In this document: piece by piece, positions 43,272-55,079 of the stretch
Position numbering within the stretch: position 1 is the stretch's first letter
Layout: each line of letters starts with the position of its first letter
NCBI GenBank assembly: GCA_036924085.1
Contig: JAVGWX010000007.1
Coordinates: forward strand, 99,171,641-99,235,640
Direction of reading: 5' to 3'
Origin: Ariolimax columbianus
Lineage: Eukaryota; Mollusca; Gastropoda; Stylommatophora; Arionidae
Length of the DNA stretch: 64,000 nucleotides
The notes under the pieces: model-generated
Told to the model about the DNA's origin: nothing
Seen by the model: the letters and a program-made list of their open reading frames with translations, nothing else
Databases searched by the model: none
Translations under genes and position numbers: made by a program

Positions 43272-43543
43272 TTGTGTAAGACAATGACAAGAATAGTACC
43301 ACTGCCCCACAAAGAGCATGTCATAAGAGGGGACTAACTGTGTGACATGTCATAACACCGGCCATGGTTAAGTGGTTTGTTAAGAACAGCATTTATGACG
43401 TCTAACAGGATGCAGGTCTAATTTGCTCTAGTGTTTGAATATATTAAACTGGACTGACATTCCGGTAAACCGTCCAGCAAGAAACTGATTGTATACGGAC
43501 TGCAGAGACTTCTAAGCCAGTACAAAGACGTTAAGTAAAGTGG
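43272..43543 (+). repeat. SINE family 1 variant, intact
   Basis: Shares its 5' module with 42105 (AACACCGGCCATGGTTAAG, GAGCATGTCATAAGAGG) and then the common 3' part (GACGTCTAACAGGATGCAGG, TTTGCTCTAGTGTTTG) and tail (AACTGATTGTATACGGAC ... AGTACAAAGACGTTAAG). Confidence 0.7.
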
Positions 43544-43935
43544 ACAGTATCCGTCCTTTTTTCACTCCTCTTTTCACATATATAAATGGTTAGGAAATTC
43601 TTCCGGGTGTAATAGTGTCAGTTTTCTCCCGGTAAAGGTTATTAGTTTGACTTTTCAATCCATACCTCTATCTTGCTGACATGCAATTAGTTTATCACAC
43701 ATGACTCTGTCAAAAGACTTTTTGTAATCTATACAGCACACATAAATTGGGTTTCTTATACCTCAATTTTTCCGCAGTGGCCTTTTACAGGACATTGCTT
43801 CTCTTGTCCCGCCTTTACGGGGACATATCCACAATAATCACCAGGAACTTCTTTTTCCAGTTATATCTTTATTTGTTTGATTCAAATCTGAATATTTGGT
43901 TGTACGAGGTTTCGTTAGTATTGTTAACAGGACGA

Positions 43936-44324
43936 AGGTAATCAGGTCGCGCGGTACAGATCGGGTACTGTAGATGTCTTCTGTTTGAGGTAATCGGGTC
44001 GCGTTGTACTGTAGATGTCATCTGTTTGAGGTAATCAGGTCGCGTTGTACTGTAGATGGCATCTGTTTGAGGTAATCAGGTCGCGTTGTACTGTAGATGT
44101 CATCTGTTTGAGGTAATCAGGTCGCGTTGTACTGTAGATGTCATCTGTGTGTGGCAATCAGATCGTGCTGCACAGATCGTGCTGCACAGATCGTGTACTG
44201 TAGATGTCATCTGTTTGATGTAATCAGGTCGCGCGGTATAGATCGTGTACTGTAGATGTCATCTGTTTGAGGTAATCAGATCGTGCTGTACAGATCGTGT
44301 ACTGTAGATGTCAACTGTTTGATA
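43936..44324. repeat. 41-bp minisatellite, about 9 copies
   Basis: Units of GTACTGTAGATGTCATCTGT plus TTGAGGTAATCAGGTCGCG, with insertions of CAGATCGTGCTGCA in the right half. Intergenic. The remainder to 45055 shows no recognised feature. Confidence 0.93.
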
Positions 44325-45055
44325 AGTCTTGCTCGTCAAATAATATATCTCCGTTCTTGTTTTCAACGTATCGATCCCGTTTGCACGTCATGTGGTATAT
44401 TCCTAAAATGGGGTTATATTTTCTTGACCAGCGACACACTAGGGAAAGGTGGTGGTGGAGGTGGGATGGTTACCTTCACGGTGACCGCCTTCACTGCCCA
44501 GACTTGCGCATTCTTGTATTAGCCCTCCTTTTGCTGTAAAGCAGTACTTAAATGTTGTATTCATGTTTGAAATAAAGCGTTAGATTGGTTAGATCGTCAG
44601 ACTGGTTAGAGCGTCAGGGTGGTTAGAGCGCATGAGTGGTTTGAACGTTACAGTTATTTGAAGAAAAAAAAAATTAAGAACGCCATAAGGATCGTCAAGG
44701 GGTGATAATCGAAATAAATATTGTCTTATTTAAAAATGAAATATCGGTGCTCTCTCTTCGTACTAAACTAAAACTGAGCTAGTTGACAGTAAAGAATTTT
44801 TTTAATTTGTGTATTTTACGTGTTTTCCTCACTAGTTTCTACTGGCGGAGGCGTGCCTATTCCACCTCAAACCATAGTCAATTGGGCGATATTAACACGC
44901 ATAAACCAATGCTTGTATGCTAGATTTGTGTCCTCTCAGAAGCCAGCCCAACCAAAGTGCAATAGACGGGCCTCACCCAGACGACGCCCGTGCAAGTTGT
45001 GCAAGAATGCGATTGTTAGACAGAGTAAAACAAGAAACAAGAGTGTGTGGAAAGA

Positions 45056-45153
45056 AATGATCCCTAAAAGTATGACATTAAGATATGATCCCTAAAAGTA
45101 TGACATTAAGATACGATCCCTAAAAGTATGACATTAAGATATGATCCCTAAGA
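45056..45153. repeat. 30-bp direct repeat, 3 copies
   Basis: Three copies of ATGATCCCTAAAAGTATGAC plus ATTAAGAT. Confidence 0.93.
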
Positions 45154-45382
45154 TCTCTTTTTATACCTGGCGCCCGCCTTTATAACTTTCGTGAGGGTCA
45201 ATGTTCCTTACCGACCACTCAAATCTGAATTGAAGAACATTCTTCGATCGTTCAATGAGTTTGAATATTTTGGATGTTTTTAATATATCATCATCATTGT
45301 AAAGAACTTGGCAACTCAGCCATGTGTAAATGCAGACAGGCACCCCCAGACAGCAGAGCACATACTACAAAACTGAACCGAA

Positions 45383-45750
45383 TATGGCTTGGCTTCGTTC
45401 GTTCTCAATCTCCCGCTACCAATCCCTGAAAGGGCTTAAGTAGCAGAATGTAGTCCATAGAACGGAATGCGTTGTGTCGTAGTTTACAGCTTGACTGCGA
45501 TATTTGCACCTTTCGGTCCAACACATCCGACTTCAGCAAGCATTTTTTGAGTACCGGGTTAGCATTCCCCGTTTCGATCCCTTCTCCTTAGCTAGTCTGC
45601 CCTGATGCAGCCTGTTATCCAGGATTACCGCGTGGGGGTGTAGAAGGGTCTTGACAGCTCTGGTTTGCTGGCCCTGACTCTAACAGTTAGCTATGGGTCG
45701 CTGACCACTGCAGCTCATGCGCTGCTCCGCATCTTGATCCCGCCCCGAAT
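45383..45750 (-). repeat. Family-4 repeat, full-length-like copy
   Basis: Reverse-complement copy: starts GGCTTGGCTTCGTTCGTTCT on the plus strand and ends with GCGCTGCTCCGCATCTTGAT. Aligns with 31855-32212 over its whole length. Confidence 0.8.
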
Positions 45751-45835
45751 ATGATATACAGAGAAAATCTCACTGACCCATAGAACAAACACTGGAAGAG
45801 AAACTTTATGGACCTGTATGTGAACTAAAAAAGAC

Positions 45836-46276
45836 AGTGAAGTTTATAAAAGAGACAACATTACAGATATAGACAATATTTTTAAGTGAAGTTTATACAA
45901 GAGACAACATTACAGATATAGACAATATTTTAAAGTCAAGTTTATACAAGAGACAACATTACATATATAGACAATATTTTAAAGTCAAGTTTATACAAGA
46001 GACAACATTACAGATATAGACAATATTTTAAAGTCAAGTTTATACAAGAGACAACATTACAGATATGGACAATATTTTAAAGTCAAGTTTATACAAGAGA
46101 CAACATTACAGATATAGACAATATTTTAAAGTCAAGTTTATACAAGAGACAACATTACAGATATGGACAATATTTTAAAGTCAAGTTTATACAAGAGACA
46201 ACATTACAGATATGGACAATATTTTAAAGTCAAGTTTATACAAGAGACAACATTACAGATATGGACAATATTTTCA
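45836..46276. repeat. 49-bp minisatellite, 9 copies
   Basis: Units of AGTTTATACAAGAGACAACA plus TTACAGATATGGACAATATT and TTAAAGTCA; TATAGAC and TATGGAC variants are mixed. It abuts the LINE-G tail. Confidence 0.95.
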
Positions 46277-46843
46277 AGAAGAAGAAGAAGAATTGTAAAG
46301 AACGTCACTCTCATCACAGTCCGTCTGAAAGAAACTCGATCTCCCGCCAAATCTCCATACTGCTCCAGAGTCATGCGCAAACATTCTTTGACATCCTGGT
46401 ACCATCGCCTTCTTGGACTGCTTCTGCCTCTCTTCCCAGGCATGATACCTTCCTTCACCGTTTACCAAAGACCGTTGTGTCTTTGTATATGATCAACATA
46501 TTTCTATTTTTTGTTCATGATGGAATTTAGGAACCAGTTCTCCTCCATGCCCAGTTAAATATCTGCATCTTTTCGTTTTCAGTTCATGTATTTTGAGAGA
46601 TATTCTGTGAACCTTTGTGTAATATTTCAACTCAAATGGCTCAATACTCTTCCTTGAGGTTTGGGTAACTGTCCATGTTTCGCAGTCGTATGCTGCCACA
46701 GGAAAAACACAGGCTGACAAATGTGTTACTTCTATTGGTTTTCTGGTATTCTGCCCCAGTTTCCTTATGTTGTGTAGCTCTGCATTGCCACAATAATAAT
46801 AGTATATTTTTATACAAAGTGTAATGACTCGGCTACCGCGCAC
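46277..46843 (-). mobile_element. LINE-G: ORF2 3' fragment with (GAA)n tail
   Basis: Minus strand reads THLSACVFPVAAYDCETWTV and, after frame changes, GRYHAWEERQKQSKKAMVPG then CQRMFAHDSGAVWRFGG; the 3' end is a short (TTC/GAA)n run at 46277-46290. Typical post-RT LINE sequence, inactive. Confidence 0.65.
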
Positions 46844-48082
46844 AATGAAAGCTAAAATCGTCCACTAGCAACCTGGTTGAAGAGCACTGGTATAGAATAT
46901 CAAAAATTTATATACTTGTTAGGTTTTGCATATATTCATTGTATACTTTGATCGATCCAAAGAAAGAAGGAAAGAAAGACCGAAGAAAAACACGAAAAAG
47001 AAAACAAGATAGAGAAAGAGATAGGACGGACGAAATGGAAGTCATTGTGTAGACAATATGCATTTTTGATCCTTCTGCAATGATGTAATGGATAACAGAA
47101 CTACTGATAATTTAATCCAAATGATAACAACTATGTACGCATTGAATGCATATCCAAAATCATAATATAATAAGCATTACAGAGATATTAGAACATGTGG
47201 GTGAAATAATCAACCCGGATCTTCGTGGAAATAGAGTACACACATATCTACATTGGTCTATATTTGTTTTCATAGTTACACTGAGAAAGGTAGGCCAATA
47301 CAAGTCTAATCCTATAAATCACAAAAGTTTATATATTTGTATTTTTGTCTGAAGATGCCATAATTCAGGAAAGGAAAGATACATCGAGCTGCAGTATGTT
47401 TCTCTAAACATTATATGTCCGATTTGTAGATCAGTGTATCTATTTTAAGTTCCTTAGCTGTTCCCTGTACGAATTGTGGGCATTCTCTTCTCTCTCTTTC
47501 TATATATATACATATAATATATATATATATATATATTGCTTATCAGCAAATAGAAAAAAGGCGGGAGATACCACGGGCCCTTTCAATTTGTCAACGTCAC
47601 AATCTGCAGGACGCCGATTCCTAAATAGTGAACGAATCAATTTGCGACCTTAACATGTAAGCTTTTGATTTGTTTATTGAAAACCGAATTTTAATTAAAG
47701 TGTTGCATACATTTTAGGGATTTTGGCGTGTTGAGTGTGGAAGAGGTAATTGAAAGATGGGCGATAAATGTGATATAGATAGTCGGATTGATTGGATATG
47801 AAATGGGATGACTGGAGAGGCATCAATAATTAACTATACTATATTTCTTAAAAGTTTATATATTTGCAATTGAAGGAAGGTGGTGGGGTTGGGGGGGGGG
47901 GGGGTGGAGAAATGGGCGGGTTGAAGGGGGCCGGAAATGTATATTATTTACACCGTTTATCCGTTCTATATTTCTGTCTCTTCCTTACTTTCTCGTTCAA
48001 TCATAAGTTATGGGCATACGATTATGTATAGACAGTTATATTTGACTATAGTATGATTCTAACTTGAAATTGTTTACTTTTT
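46844..48082. other. Intergenic, simple-sequence rich
   Basis: Contains a TA run at 47503-47537 and a poly-G run near 47889-47904; no gene recognised. Confidence 0.65.
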
Positions 48083-48358
48083 TTGCGACGTTGTCTTTTA
48101 AATTATATGTGTTGCATGAGCTCATTTTCGCACAGCCTAAGTTTACTCTTCAGGTAGCATCTACATTTGGATCGGTATGCAGCCGTGTCTTTCCACGATA
48201 TCAGATCCATATCCAGTGCGCTAATGTCCCGCTTACATGCGCTGTTGAGCCTCAGCTGTGGTCGGCCAACTGTTCTTTTACCATACACGAGCTGTCCATA
48301 TATACTATCTTATGAGATGCGACCATTTTCCATGCGACGAACATGATCAAGTCATCAC
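48083..48358 (-). mobile_element. LINE-H: ORF2 carboxy-terminal fragment (LINE-K family)
   Basis: Minus strand reads YGKRTVGRPQLRLNSACKRD and ALDMDLISWKDTAAYRSKC, with a continuation parallel to the LINE-K end. The nucleotide match to 60835-61080 is clear (GATCATGTTCGTCGCATGG against GGTCATGTTCGTCACATGG). Confidence 0.8.
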
Positions 48359-48509
48359 AACAAGAAATCAGAGTAGCAACCAAGATCTCTTTGTATTATG
48401 CTGTGTTGCTAACCATCCTTTTAAGAGATGCGACACCGCTGTGTAAATGAAGTGAGTTGCACGTGAAGGCATAATGCAAGACGCCCTGATTACTGACGCT
48501 GTCCAAGTG

Positions 48510-48908
48510 TTGACCACATGCGGTAGAGTTTGTTGTTCTCAGAGTTGACCGACCACATGCTGTAGAGTGTGTTGCTCTTGGAGTTGACTACATGTGGTAA
48601 AGTTTGTCACTCTCGGAGTTGACCCCATGTGGTAGAGTTTGTCGCTCTCAAATGTGGTAGAGTTTGTTGTTCTTGGACTTGACCACACGCGGTAGAGTTT
48701 GTTGATCTCGGAATTGACCGACCACACGCGGTAGAGTTTGCCGCTCTCGGAGTTGACCGACCACACGCAGTAGAGTTTGTTGATCTCGGAGTTGACCGAC
48801 CACACGCGGTAGAGTTTGTCGCTCTCGGAGTTGACCGACCGCCACGCGGTAGAGTTTGTCGCTCTCGGAGTTGACCGACCAGATGCGGTAGAGTTTGTTG
48901 TTCTCGGA
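48510..48908. repeat. 39-bp minisatellite, about 10 copies
   Basis: Units of GACCGACCACACGCGGTAGA plus GTTTGTCGCTCTCGGAGTT; left copies are shortened and diverged. Open frames here (about 65-90 residues on the minus strand) are repeat artefacts. Confidence 0.94.
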
Positions 48909-49559
48909 TCAGACTATATAGTTATTTTATGTGACATCTGAATACACATATCTGATGATGTCCTCACCTTCGTTTGCGATGGTCAACTATTATTATTATT
49001 GTGATCCTGATCAATCTGTGTTAGTAATCCGGTGCTTACTTTACTGTGTGTCGTAGTAATCGTTTTCTAGCATTATATACGCCTCGTGTTTTTTCTGGAT
49101 CTGGACGGATGGTAAGTATAATAACACGGTAATCTACTATCCGTGCTGCAAGAGGCGACTAAGGAGGGTTGAGCATGGGGTTGGCTACTCCATTCCGTAG
49201 AAACTCTAGGTCAGAAGTAAAAGTCATTTAGATCCCAGGGTAGAAAAGGGGGGGGGGGGGCTAAGTCGTCACTTATTCTGTATATACATGTATTATTAGA
49301 AACAACATTTGCACAGAAGAAGATTCACTATGGGTAAGAACTGAAATCTTTCTCTGTGAACATCTGGAAACACCAGGACAAGGATCCCCCAATACATTGC
49401 ATGTTTTTGGGCATATTTATTATTAAAAAGATAAGATATGATTGGGAAGTTTCACAAATATGGGCAATGCATTTCAGGAGGTGAACGCAGTAGAGATGAG
49501 TATCATGCGAGATAATTCAATTCTAGCTTACACTTTACGAGTATTGTTTACTGTACAGA

Positions 49560-51708
49560 ATGTGTACAAAAGAGGCAGCGAACCCCATAATCTGGAAAGA
49601 TATTGTCGTAGGAACAGATGTTGAACAGGAGTGGGAAAGTTTTAAAACAGTTCTAGAAACGCTAAAAGAGGAATGTGTTCCATGTAGGGAGGTAAACCCC
49701 AAGCGTAAAAAGCGGATAACTAGATTTGTAGTGAAATGTAGAAGGGCAAAAATTAAAGCATGGAAAAAATATATAGAGGCAGGTAAATCAAAAGAAACAT
49801 ATGTAAAATATTTGGACAAGCAGAACATATCTCAGAAAGCGAATAAAACAGCAAAAATTGACTTTGAAAAAAAAACTTGCTCAGAGGATCAAGACTGACA
49901 GTAACAGCTTCTTCTCTTATGTTAGAAATAAACAAAGAACGAAAGACAAAGTAGGCCCTCTCATAGACAGTACAGGGAAAATAATAAGTGAGAATAGGGA
50001 GGCAGCTAATCTGCTCAATCAGTACTTTGGCACAGTCTTCACAAAAGAGGACTGCTCCAAGATCCCAGAGCCTTTAGATATTTTTCAAAGAGACATGGAT
50101 ACAGCGGGATTAAGATCAATCTGTATTACAGAGGAAATGGTATTTAAAAAATTGGAGTGGTTGAAAGTGAATAAATGTCCAGGTCAAGATGGTATTCATC
50201 CAAAATTGCTGTATGAAATTAGAGACAAACTAGCAAAACCATTGGCTATATTATGTTCTCAATCACTGACAAAAAGGATTGTTCCACGGGATTGGAAAGA
50301 TGAAAGAGTGATCCACTTATTCAAAAAAGGCAAAAAATTAGATCCAGCAAATTATAGACCGGTGAGTTTAACGAGCATAGTCTGTAAATTGTTAGAGTCA
50401 ATAGTCAAAGAAAACATTGTAATGTATTTAGACAAATTTAATCTAATTAGAAATAGTCAGCATGGGTTTACTAGAGGGAGATCATGCTTAACAAATCTAT
50501 TAGAATTCATGGAGGAGGTTACTAAAATCATAGATAAAGGGGAGCCAGTGGATGTTATTTATCTAGACTTTGCAAAGGCCTTTGATAGAGTACCTCATAA
50601 AAAATTATTTCGAAAGTTAAAATCACATGGAATAGGTGGGGAAGTTGCCAAATGGATTGAAAATTGGTTAACGGGAAGAAGGCAGAGGGTGGGTATAAAT
50701 AAGGAGTACTCTGTGTGGTGTGAAGTGAAAAGTGGTGTGCCACAGGGCTCGGTTTTGGGACCAATTTTGTTCTTGATATATATAAATGATTTGGACATTG
50801 ATATGAGATCCATGATTGCAAAATTTGCTGATGACACAAAACTATGAAGTAGTGTCTCATCTAAAGCGGAAGTGGATATATTGATGTCCGATTTAGATAT
50901 AATTCGAGAATGGTCAGTAAGCTGGCAAATGGAGTTAAATGTAGATAAATGTACAGTCATCCACATGGGTAGATCCAATATGGAACATAATTACAGAATG
51001 GGAGAAAACAATATTAGAAAGATAGATAAGGAAAGGGACCTAGGGGTTATAATAGATCATACAGGAAAGGTGAGTGAGCAAGTTTAGGTAGCAGTGAAAA
51101 AGGCAAATGCAATGTTAGGTATGATAAAAAGAAATATTAAAGATAGGAGCAAGGAAGTGATCGTCAAACTGTATAAAGCTTTAGTTAGACCTAGATTGGA
51201 GTACTGTGTACAGGTGTGGAGTCCTTATCGTAGAGGGGACATAAACATGCTAGAAAGAATACAAAAAAGAGCGACAAAGATGATAGTGGGATTCCGGAAT
51301 TACAGTTATGAGGAACGACTCAGAAAAACCGGCCTACAGTGTCTCGAAGAGAAAAGAATTCGTGGTGACTTAATACAGGTTTATAAGATGATCAGAGGAA
51401 TAGATAAATTAGACTATAACAAGTTTTTAAAAATACAGCCACCTACAGTAACACGAGGGCATAGCTACAAGCTGACTAAAGAGAGGTCCAGGTTAGATAT
51501 TAGGAAATATTTTTTTAGTCAGAGAGTGGTGTCTGCTTGGAATGCATTGCCAGGGGAGGTAGTGGAGGCAGGGACAGTTAATGCATTCAAGAATAAACTG
51601 GATGCGCATAGCTTTTAGAGCAAGGTGATGTAAATGTAACTGGTTGTATACAGACTCTGCAGGGTCTTCTAAACCAGTATAAAGACGTTAAGTTAAGTTA
51701 AGTTAAAA
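49560..51708 (+). mobile_element. LINE-I: CR1-like non-LTR retrotransposon, nearly intact RT half
   Basis: ORF2 from a pre-RT segment (EEWESF-like, RRAKIKAWKKYIEAG) through RT: NKCPGQDGIHPKLLYEI, KDERVIHLFKKGKKLDPANY, ISLTS-like block, YLDFAKAFDRVPHKKL, SGVPQGSVLGPILFLIYIND and KFADDTKL. The CR1-type end follows: YKALVRPRLEYCVQVWSPY, RATKMIVGF, YEERLRKTGLQCLEEKR, RGDLIQVYKM, WNALPGEVVEAG. Only one extra A in an A-run near 49870, a TGA at 50845-50847 and a TAG at 51085-51087 break the frame. ORF2 ends TAG 51618. The tail carries ACTGGTTGTATACAGACTC ... GTATAAAGACGTTAAG and then GTTAA repeats. 5'-truncated near 49.5 kb. Confidence 0.93.
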
Positions 51709-52257
51709 TGTGTATCACCAAGCTTGAATTCGAAAAACAATATTAAGGCCACAGCAAATAGATATATCTCCCATTAATTTGTGTTCCCATACCTTTAACA
51801 CGTGTGCCTCTTGGTATTTGTTTTATTGCGGTTTGGTTTTTTGTTGTTTTTGTCTGATTTGTTCATATATCGTCTGTTTTTGTATGTCTGTAATCATATT
51901 TATCATTCCATGTTTGGTCCACTCTATTTCCTAAATAGCACCTCGTGTCTCAAACTTTAATGGCACACCCGGTTAATGGCTTAAACTGCCATGTTGCATC
52001 ACGTCTTGCTTTCTGTTGTAATTTGTTAGTTGTTTTCATGTGTCTTAGTCCCAGACGAAGGCTTTGTGGTAGTAACGTAAGTATCCCTTTATTTTTTGCT
52101 ATGGTACGGTCACTAAGTCATTTTTTTTTTTTTAATCGATTTTTAACCCTCACTACCTCTGCAGCTTCGATCTATTAATTTCTCCAAATAAAGACCTCAT
52201 GAGCCAAACAAGATGGTTGCTTCCGTAATAATCAGCAACTGCTTCTTCATCTTCTTC
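51709..52257. other. Intergenic segment without recognised elements
   Basis: AT-rich; nothing recognised. Confidence 0.6.
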
Positions 52258-52415
52258 TGCGTTCATTCCCAATCTCCCGCTACCAAACCATGTACAGGTC
52301 TTCGCAAGTAGCAGGATGTAGTCCGGAGAACGGAATGCGTTGTTTCGCTAGTTTACATATTAGCTGCGATATTTGCACCTTTCAGCCTGACACATTCGTC
52401 TTCGGCGGCACAGCA
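52258..52415 (-). repeat. Family-4 repeat, partial copy
   Basis: Plus strand reads TCAATCTCCCGC-like CCAATCTCCCGCTACCAAAC, then AGCAGGATGTAGTCCGGAGA and GCGATATTTGCACCTTTCAG, the tail half of the family in reverse. Confidence 0.7.
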
Positions 52416-52559
52416 ACTGCTGACCCGTCCCATTCGGAAGGATGTAAAGTTAAATCCAGTGTTAGGTCGATTTATAGTGCTCTATTTGCATCTCCCCCAG
52501 GCTTAGCGGGTCGCACGGAGAAAATCGACATTCAGCGTTACCTGTAGCTAACTGCAACG

Positions 52560-53295
52560 AGTCTAGATGATAGACTGTCCAAGGCGCATAACACAGCACT
52601 TCGACAAGCTTGTTAAACTAATCAATAAATGCGTTGACACTCTAAGGCTGCTAAATCCAAAAGGTACACACGTATTGAAGAACAGACAACTAAACACGGG
52701 AAGATTGTCTGGTTCTTCCTAAACAATAGGTTGGTCTCAGATACACTACCAGAGACCACCTGCATAGGCACCAAAATTGAGAAGGGACATGACATGAAAT
52801 ACCTGGGTATCACATTCCACAGAAGCCTCTCTTTCAATAAACATGTTGGTATTGTGATTCTGAAAGAGAAGAGGGGTATCAATGCAATCAAAGTCATGGC
52901 GGCCACAGACATGCAACAATGGACTCTTCCTGTTGATGTAAGCACTGGTTTTGTTTGTCTTTGAGTTACTCACGCCATCACAGACAAAGGTAGATAGATT
53001 GGAGAGAATCCAGAACGAGAACCCTTCTGGGATGCACTAGAGATACTACACATTGCTGCCATGAGATTCCTGCTTGATTTGCCAAGCATCACGGTGCCAC
53101 ATCAATTAGCGCAGGTAAAGGTGCGACATCAATTAGCGCAGGTAAAGGTGCGACATCAATTAGCGCAGGTAAAGGTGCGACATCAATTAGCGCAGGTAAA
53201 GGTGCGACATCAATTAGCGCAGGTAAAGGCATACGCCAATGTTGCCAACAACGAACACCGCCTTTTGCACCAAGGCTTGGATAGGCAGACGGATT
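52560..53295 (+). mobile_element. LINE-O: ORF2 fragment with internal 27-bp expansion
   Basis: Reads KIVWFFLNNRLVSDTLPETT, then KGHDMKYLGITFHRSLSFNK then HV, a post-RT block. After a frame change come AAMRFLLDLPSITV-like residues followed by tandem HQLAQVKVR units and AYANVANNEHR. The order matches a single LINE ORF2 whose HQLAQVK segment has been multiplied. Confidence 0.75.
53096..53230. repeat. 27-bp minisatellite, 5 copies, in LINE-O frame
   Basis: Five copies of GTGCGACATCAATTAGCGCA plus GGTAAAG, essentially identical. Each encodes nine residues in the LINE-O frame without a stop. Confidence 0.95.
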
Positions 53296-53469
53296 AAGTG
53301 ATGAAGGGCATGGATGGCAGAGGCAGAAGACTCCCTGGTGAGAGTGTGCATTGGAAGATGTGGGGAAGAGGTAGTGGATGAGTAGAAGTGCGCAACGAGA
53401 GTCCCCTGAGGCGGGTGGTGATACAACTTGGTATTCCTCCATTCTGCACACTTGATCAAGCTACCGCAA

Positions 53470-54650
53470 GCGGCGCTGGCGGAGGATCGTAACTAAACTG
53501 GCAATCTTTGCACGGTCCAACATGTCACTCCATAAAATTCGAAGTATGCGACTAAGGCAGCGCATATGAACAGCAATTAGCTTTTATTTCATGAGAGATA
53601 TACATAGTCCATGTTTCGCTGCCATAGAGCAGGGTACCATTAACACATGATCTGTACACAGCAACCTGTGTGGAGATGGTCAACATGATGCTATTCCACA
53701 CTTTCTGTAAGAATCTGGCAAGTGCTGATGAAACCATTCCTAATCGCTTCTGCAGCTCCGCGTACAGTGAAAGATTGTCGGTGATTAAAGTGATTTACTA
53801 CTTCAAGTTTTTTAAGACAGTGTCTGGAGGATCTGTACCCTGAGCCATCACTTTTGTTTTTTGTACGCTGATGGTGAGTCCAAACAGGTGACACGATTTT
53901 GCAAACCTATTAATGAGGATCTGTATAATTCGGCTTTTGTGTGGGCGACCAGGGCAGCATCGTCTGCGAAGAGCATATCCCGAATGACAGTCTCCCTTCT
54001 CTTACTTTTTGCTCGCAGTCTAGTCGGATTGAATAATCGCCCAACTGACCTAGTATGCAGAAAGATCCCCTCTGTGGCAGTTCCAAAGACGTGTTTAAGC
54101 ACTATGGCAAAAAAAAAATAATGCCGAATAGAGTCGGAGCCAGAACACAACATTGTTTAACTCCGCTGTTAATATCGAAGACCTCAGGTTCCTGGCCATC
54201 ATGCAGCACTGTACCTTTTATGCTCAGTAGTTTAGGTGGGCAGCCAATTTTAGACAAAACTTTGAAAAAGACCCTCTCTGTTTACTAGGTCGAATGGCTT
54301 GGGGAGGTCAATGAAGGCAAGAAACTGTGGCCTGTGTTCTCTGCATTTCTCTTGCAATTGTCTCAATGAAAATACCATATCAACGGTTGACCTTTCTGCC
54401 CGAAAACCACACTGAGACTCCAGGTACACCCTGCCTGCCAGCTTCCACAGACTGGTCAGGATGATGCGAGCATACACTTTGCCTACGGTGTTGAGGAGTG
54501 ATATTCCCCTGTAATTGTTGCAGTCTCCATTTTTCTTGTAAAGCGTGATTATGTTGGCGTCTCTCATGTCCTGTAATACGACTCCCCCTTCCCCCCCCCC
54601 TCCCAACAATGGTGTATTCGTCTGTAACTGTTAGCCAGTTTTGCATGAAT
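53470..54650 (-). mobile_element. LINE-J: RT-region fragment
   Basis: Minus strand: LQDMRDANIITLYKKNGDCN, NYRGISLLNTVGKVYARII, YLESQCGFRAERSTVDMVFS and LRQLQEKCREHRPQFLAFID (RT). It then has LFADDAALVAHTKAELYR (catalytic YADD equivalent) and, after frame changes, VAVYRSCVNGTLLYGSETWT. Same group as LINE-K. Stops and frameshifts throughout. Confidence 0.88.
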
Positions 54651-55079
54651 GACGTTTGTTGTTTTCCGTATTCGACAAAGTTTCTTATTGTTTTACGGGA
54701 AAATCCGGAAATGTGTATTTAGTACTGTGCGTATTTGAAGGTCAAAACGTGATTTTAAAACAGCACGTCTGTGTACCTTAAACTTAAACATGTTAAAATG
54801 TGCTCAATTCACCGAGGTTGCTTTTAATATTGACTAATAATTACATTTTTCAAAATACATCAAATTTCTTTGAGAAAAAAATTGTCATAATGTCATAGAT
54901 ATTCTAAGACTGCATGCGAAAAATCATTTGGATATGACATGCAGTTTAGTAGAAAATTGCTTCGGATATTCTTTTTGAATTAAAAGACGGACTATAGTAT
55001 ATGTTCTGATAGCAAGAGGAGCCTGACAACGTGCCACCATTTACCCAACCTATGTACAACGAATCTCAAAAAGATTTTC

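Noticed and set aside
48539..48845. Small minus-strand open frames with repeated residues
   Set aside because: Produced by the 39-bp minisatellite; frames change from unit to unit.
53061..53297. A repeat protein with HQLAQVKVR units
   Set aside because: Flanking residues belong to a LINE ORF2; the array is a 27-bp minisatellite inside that frame.
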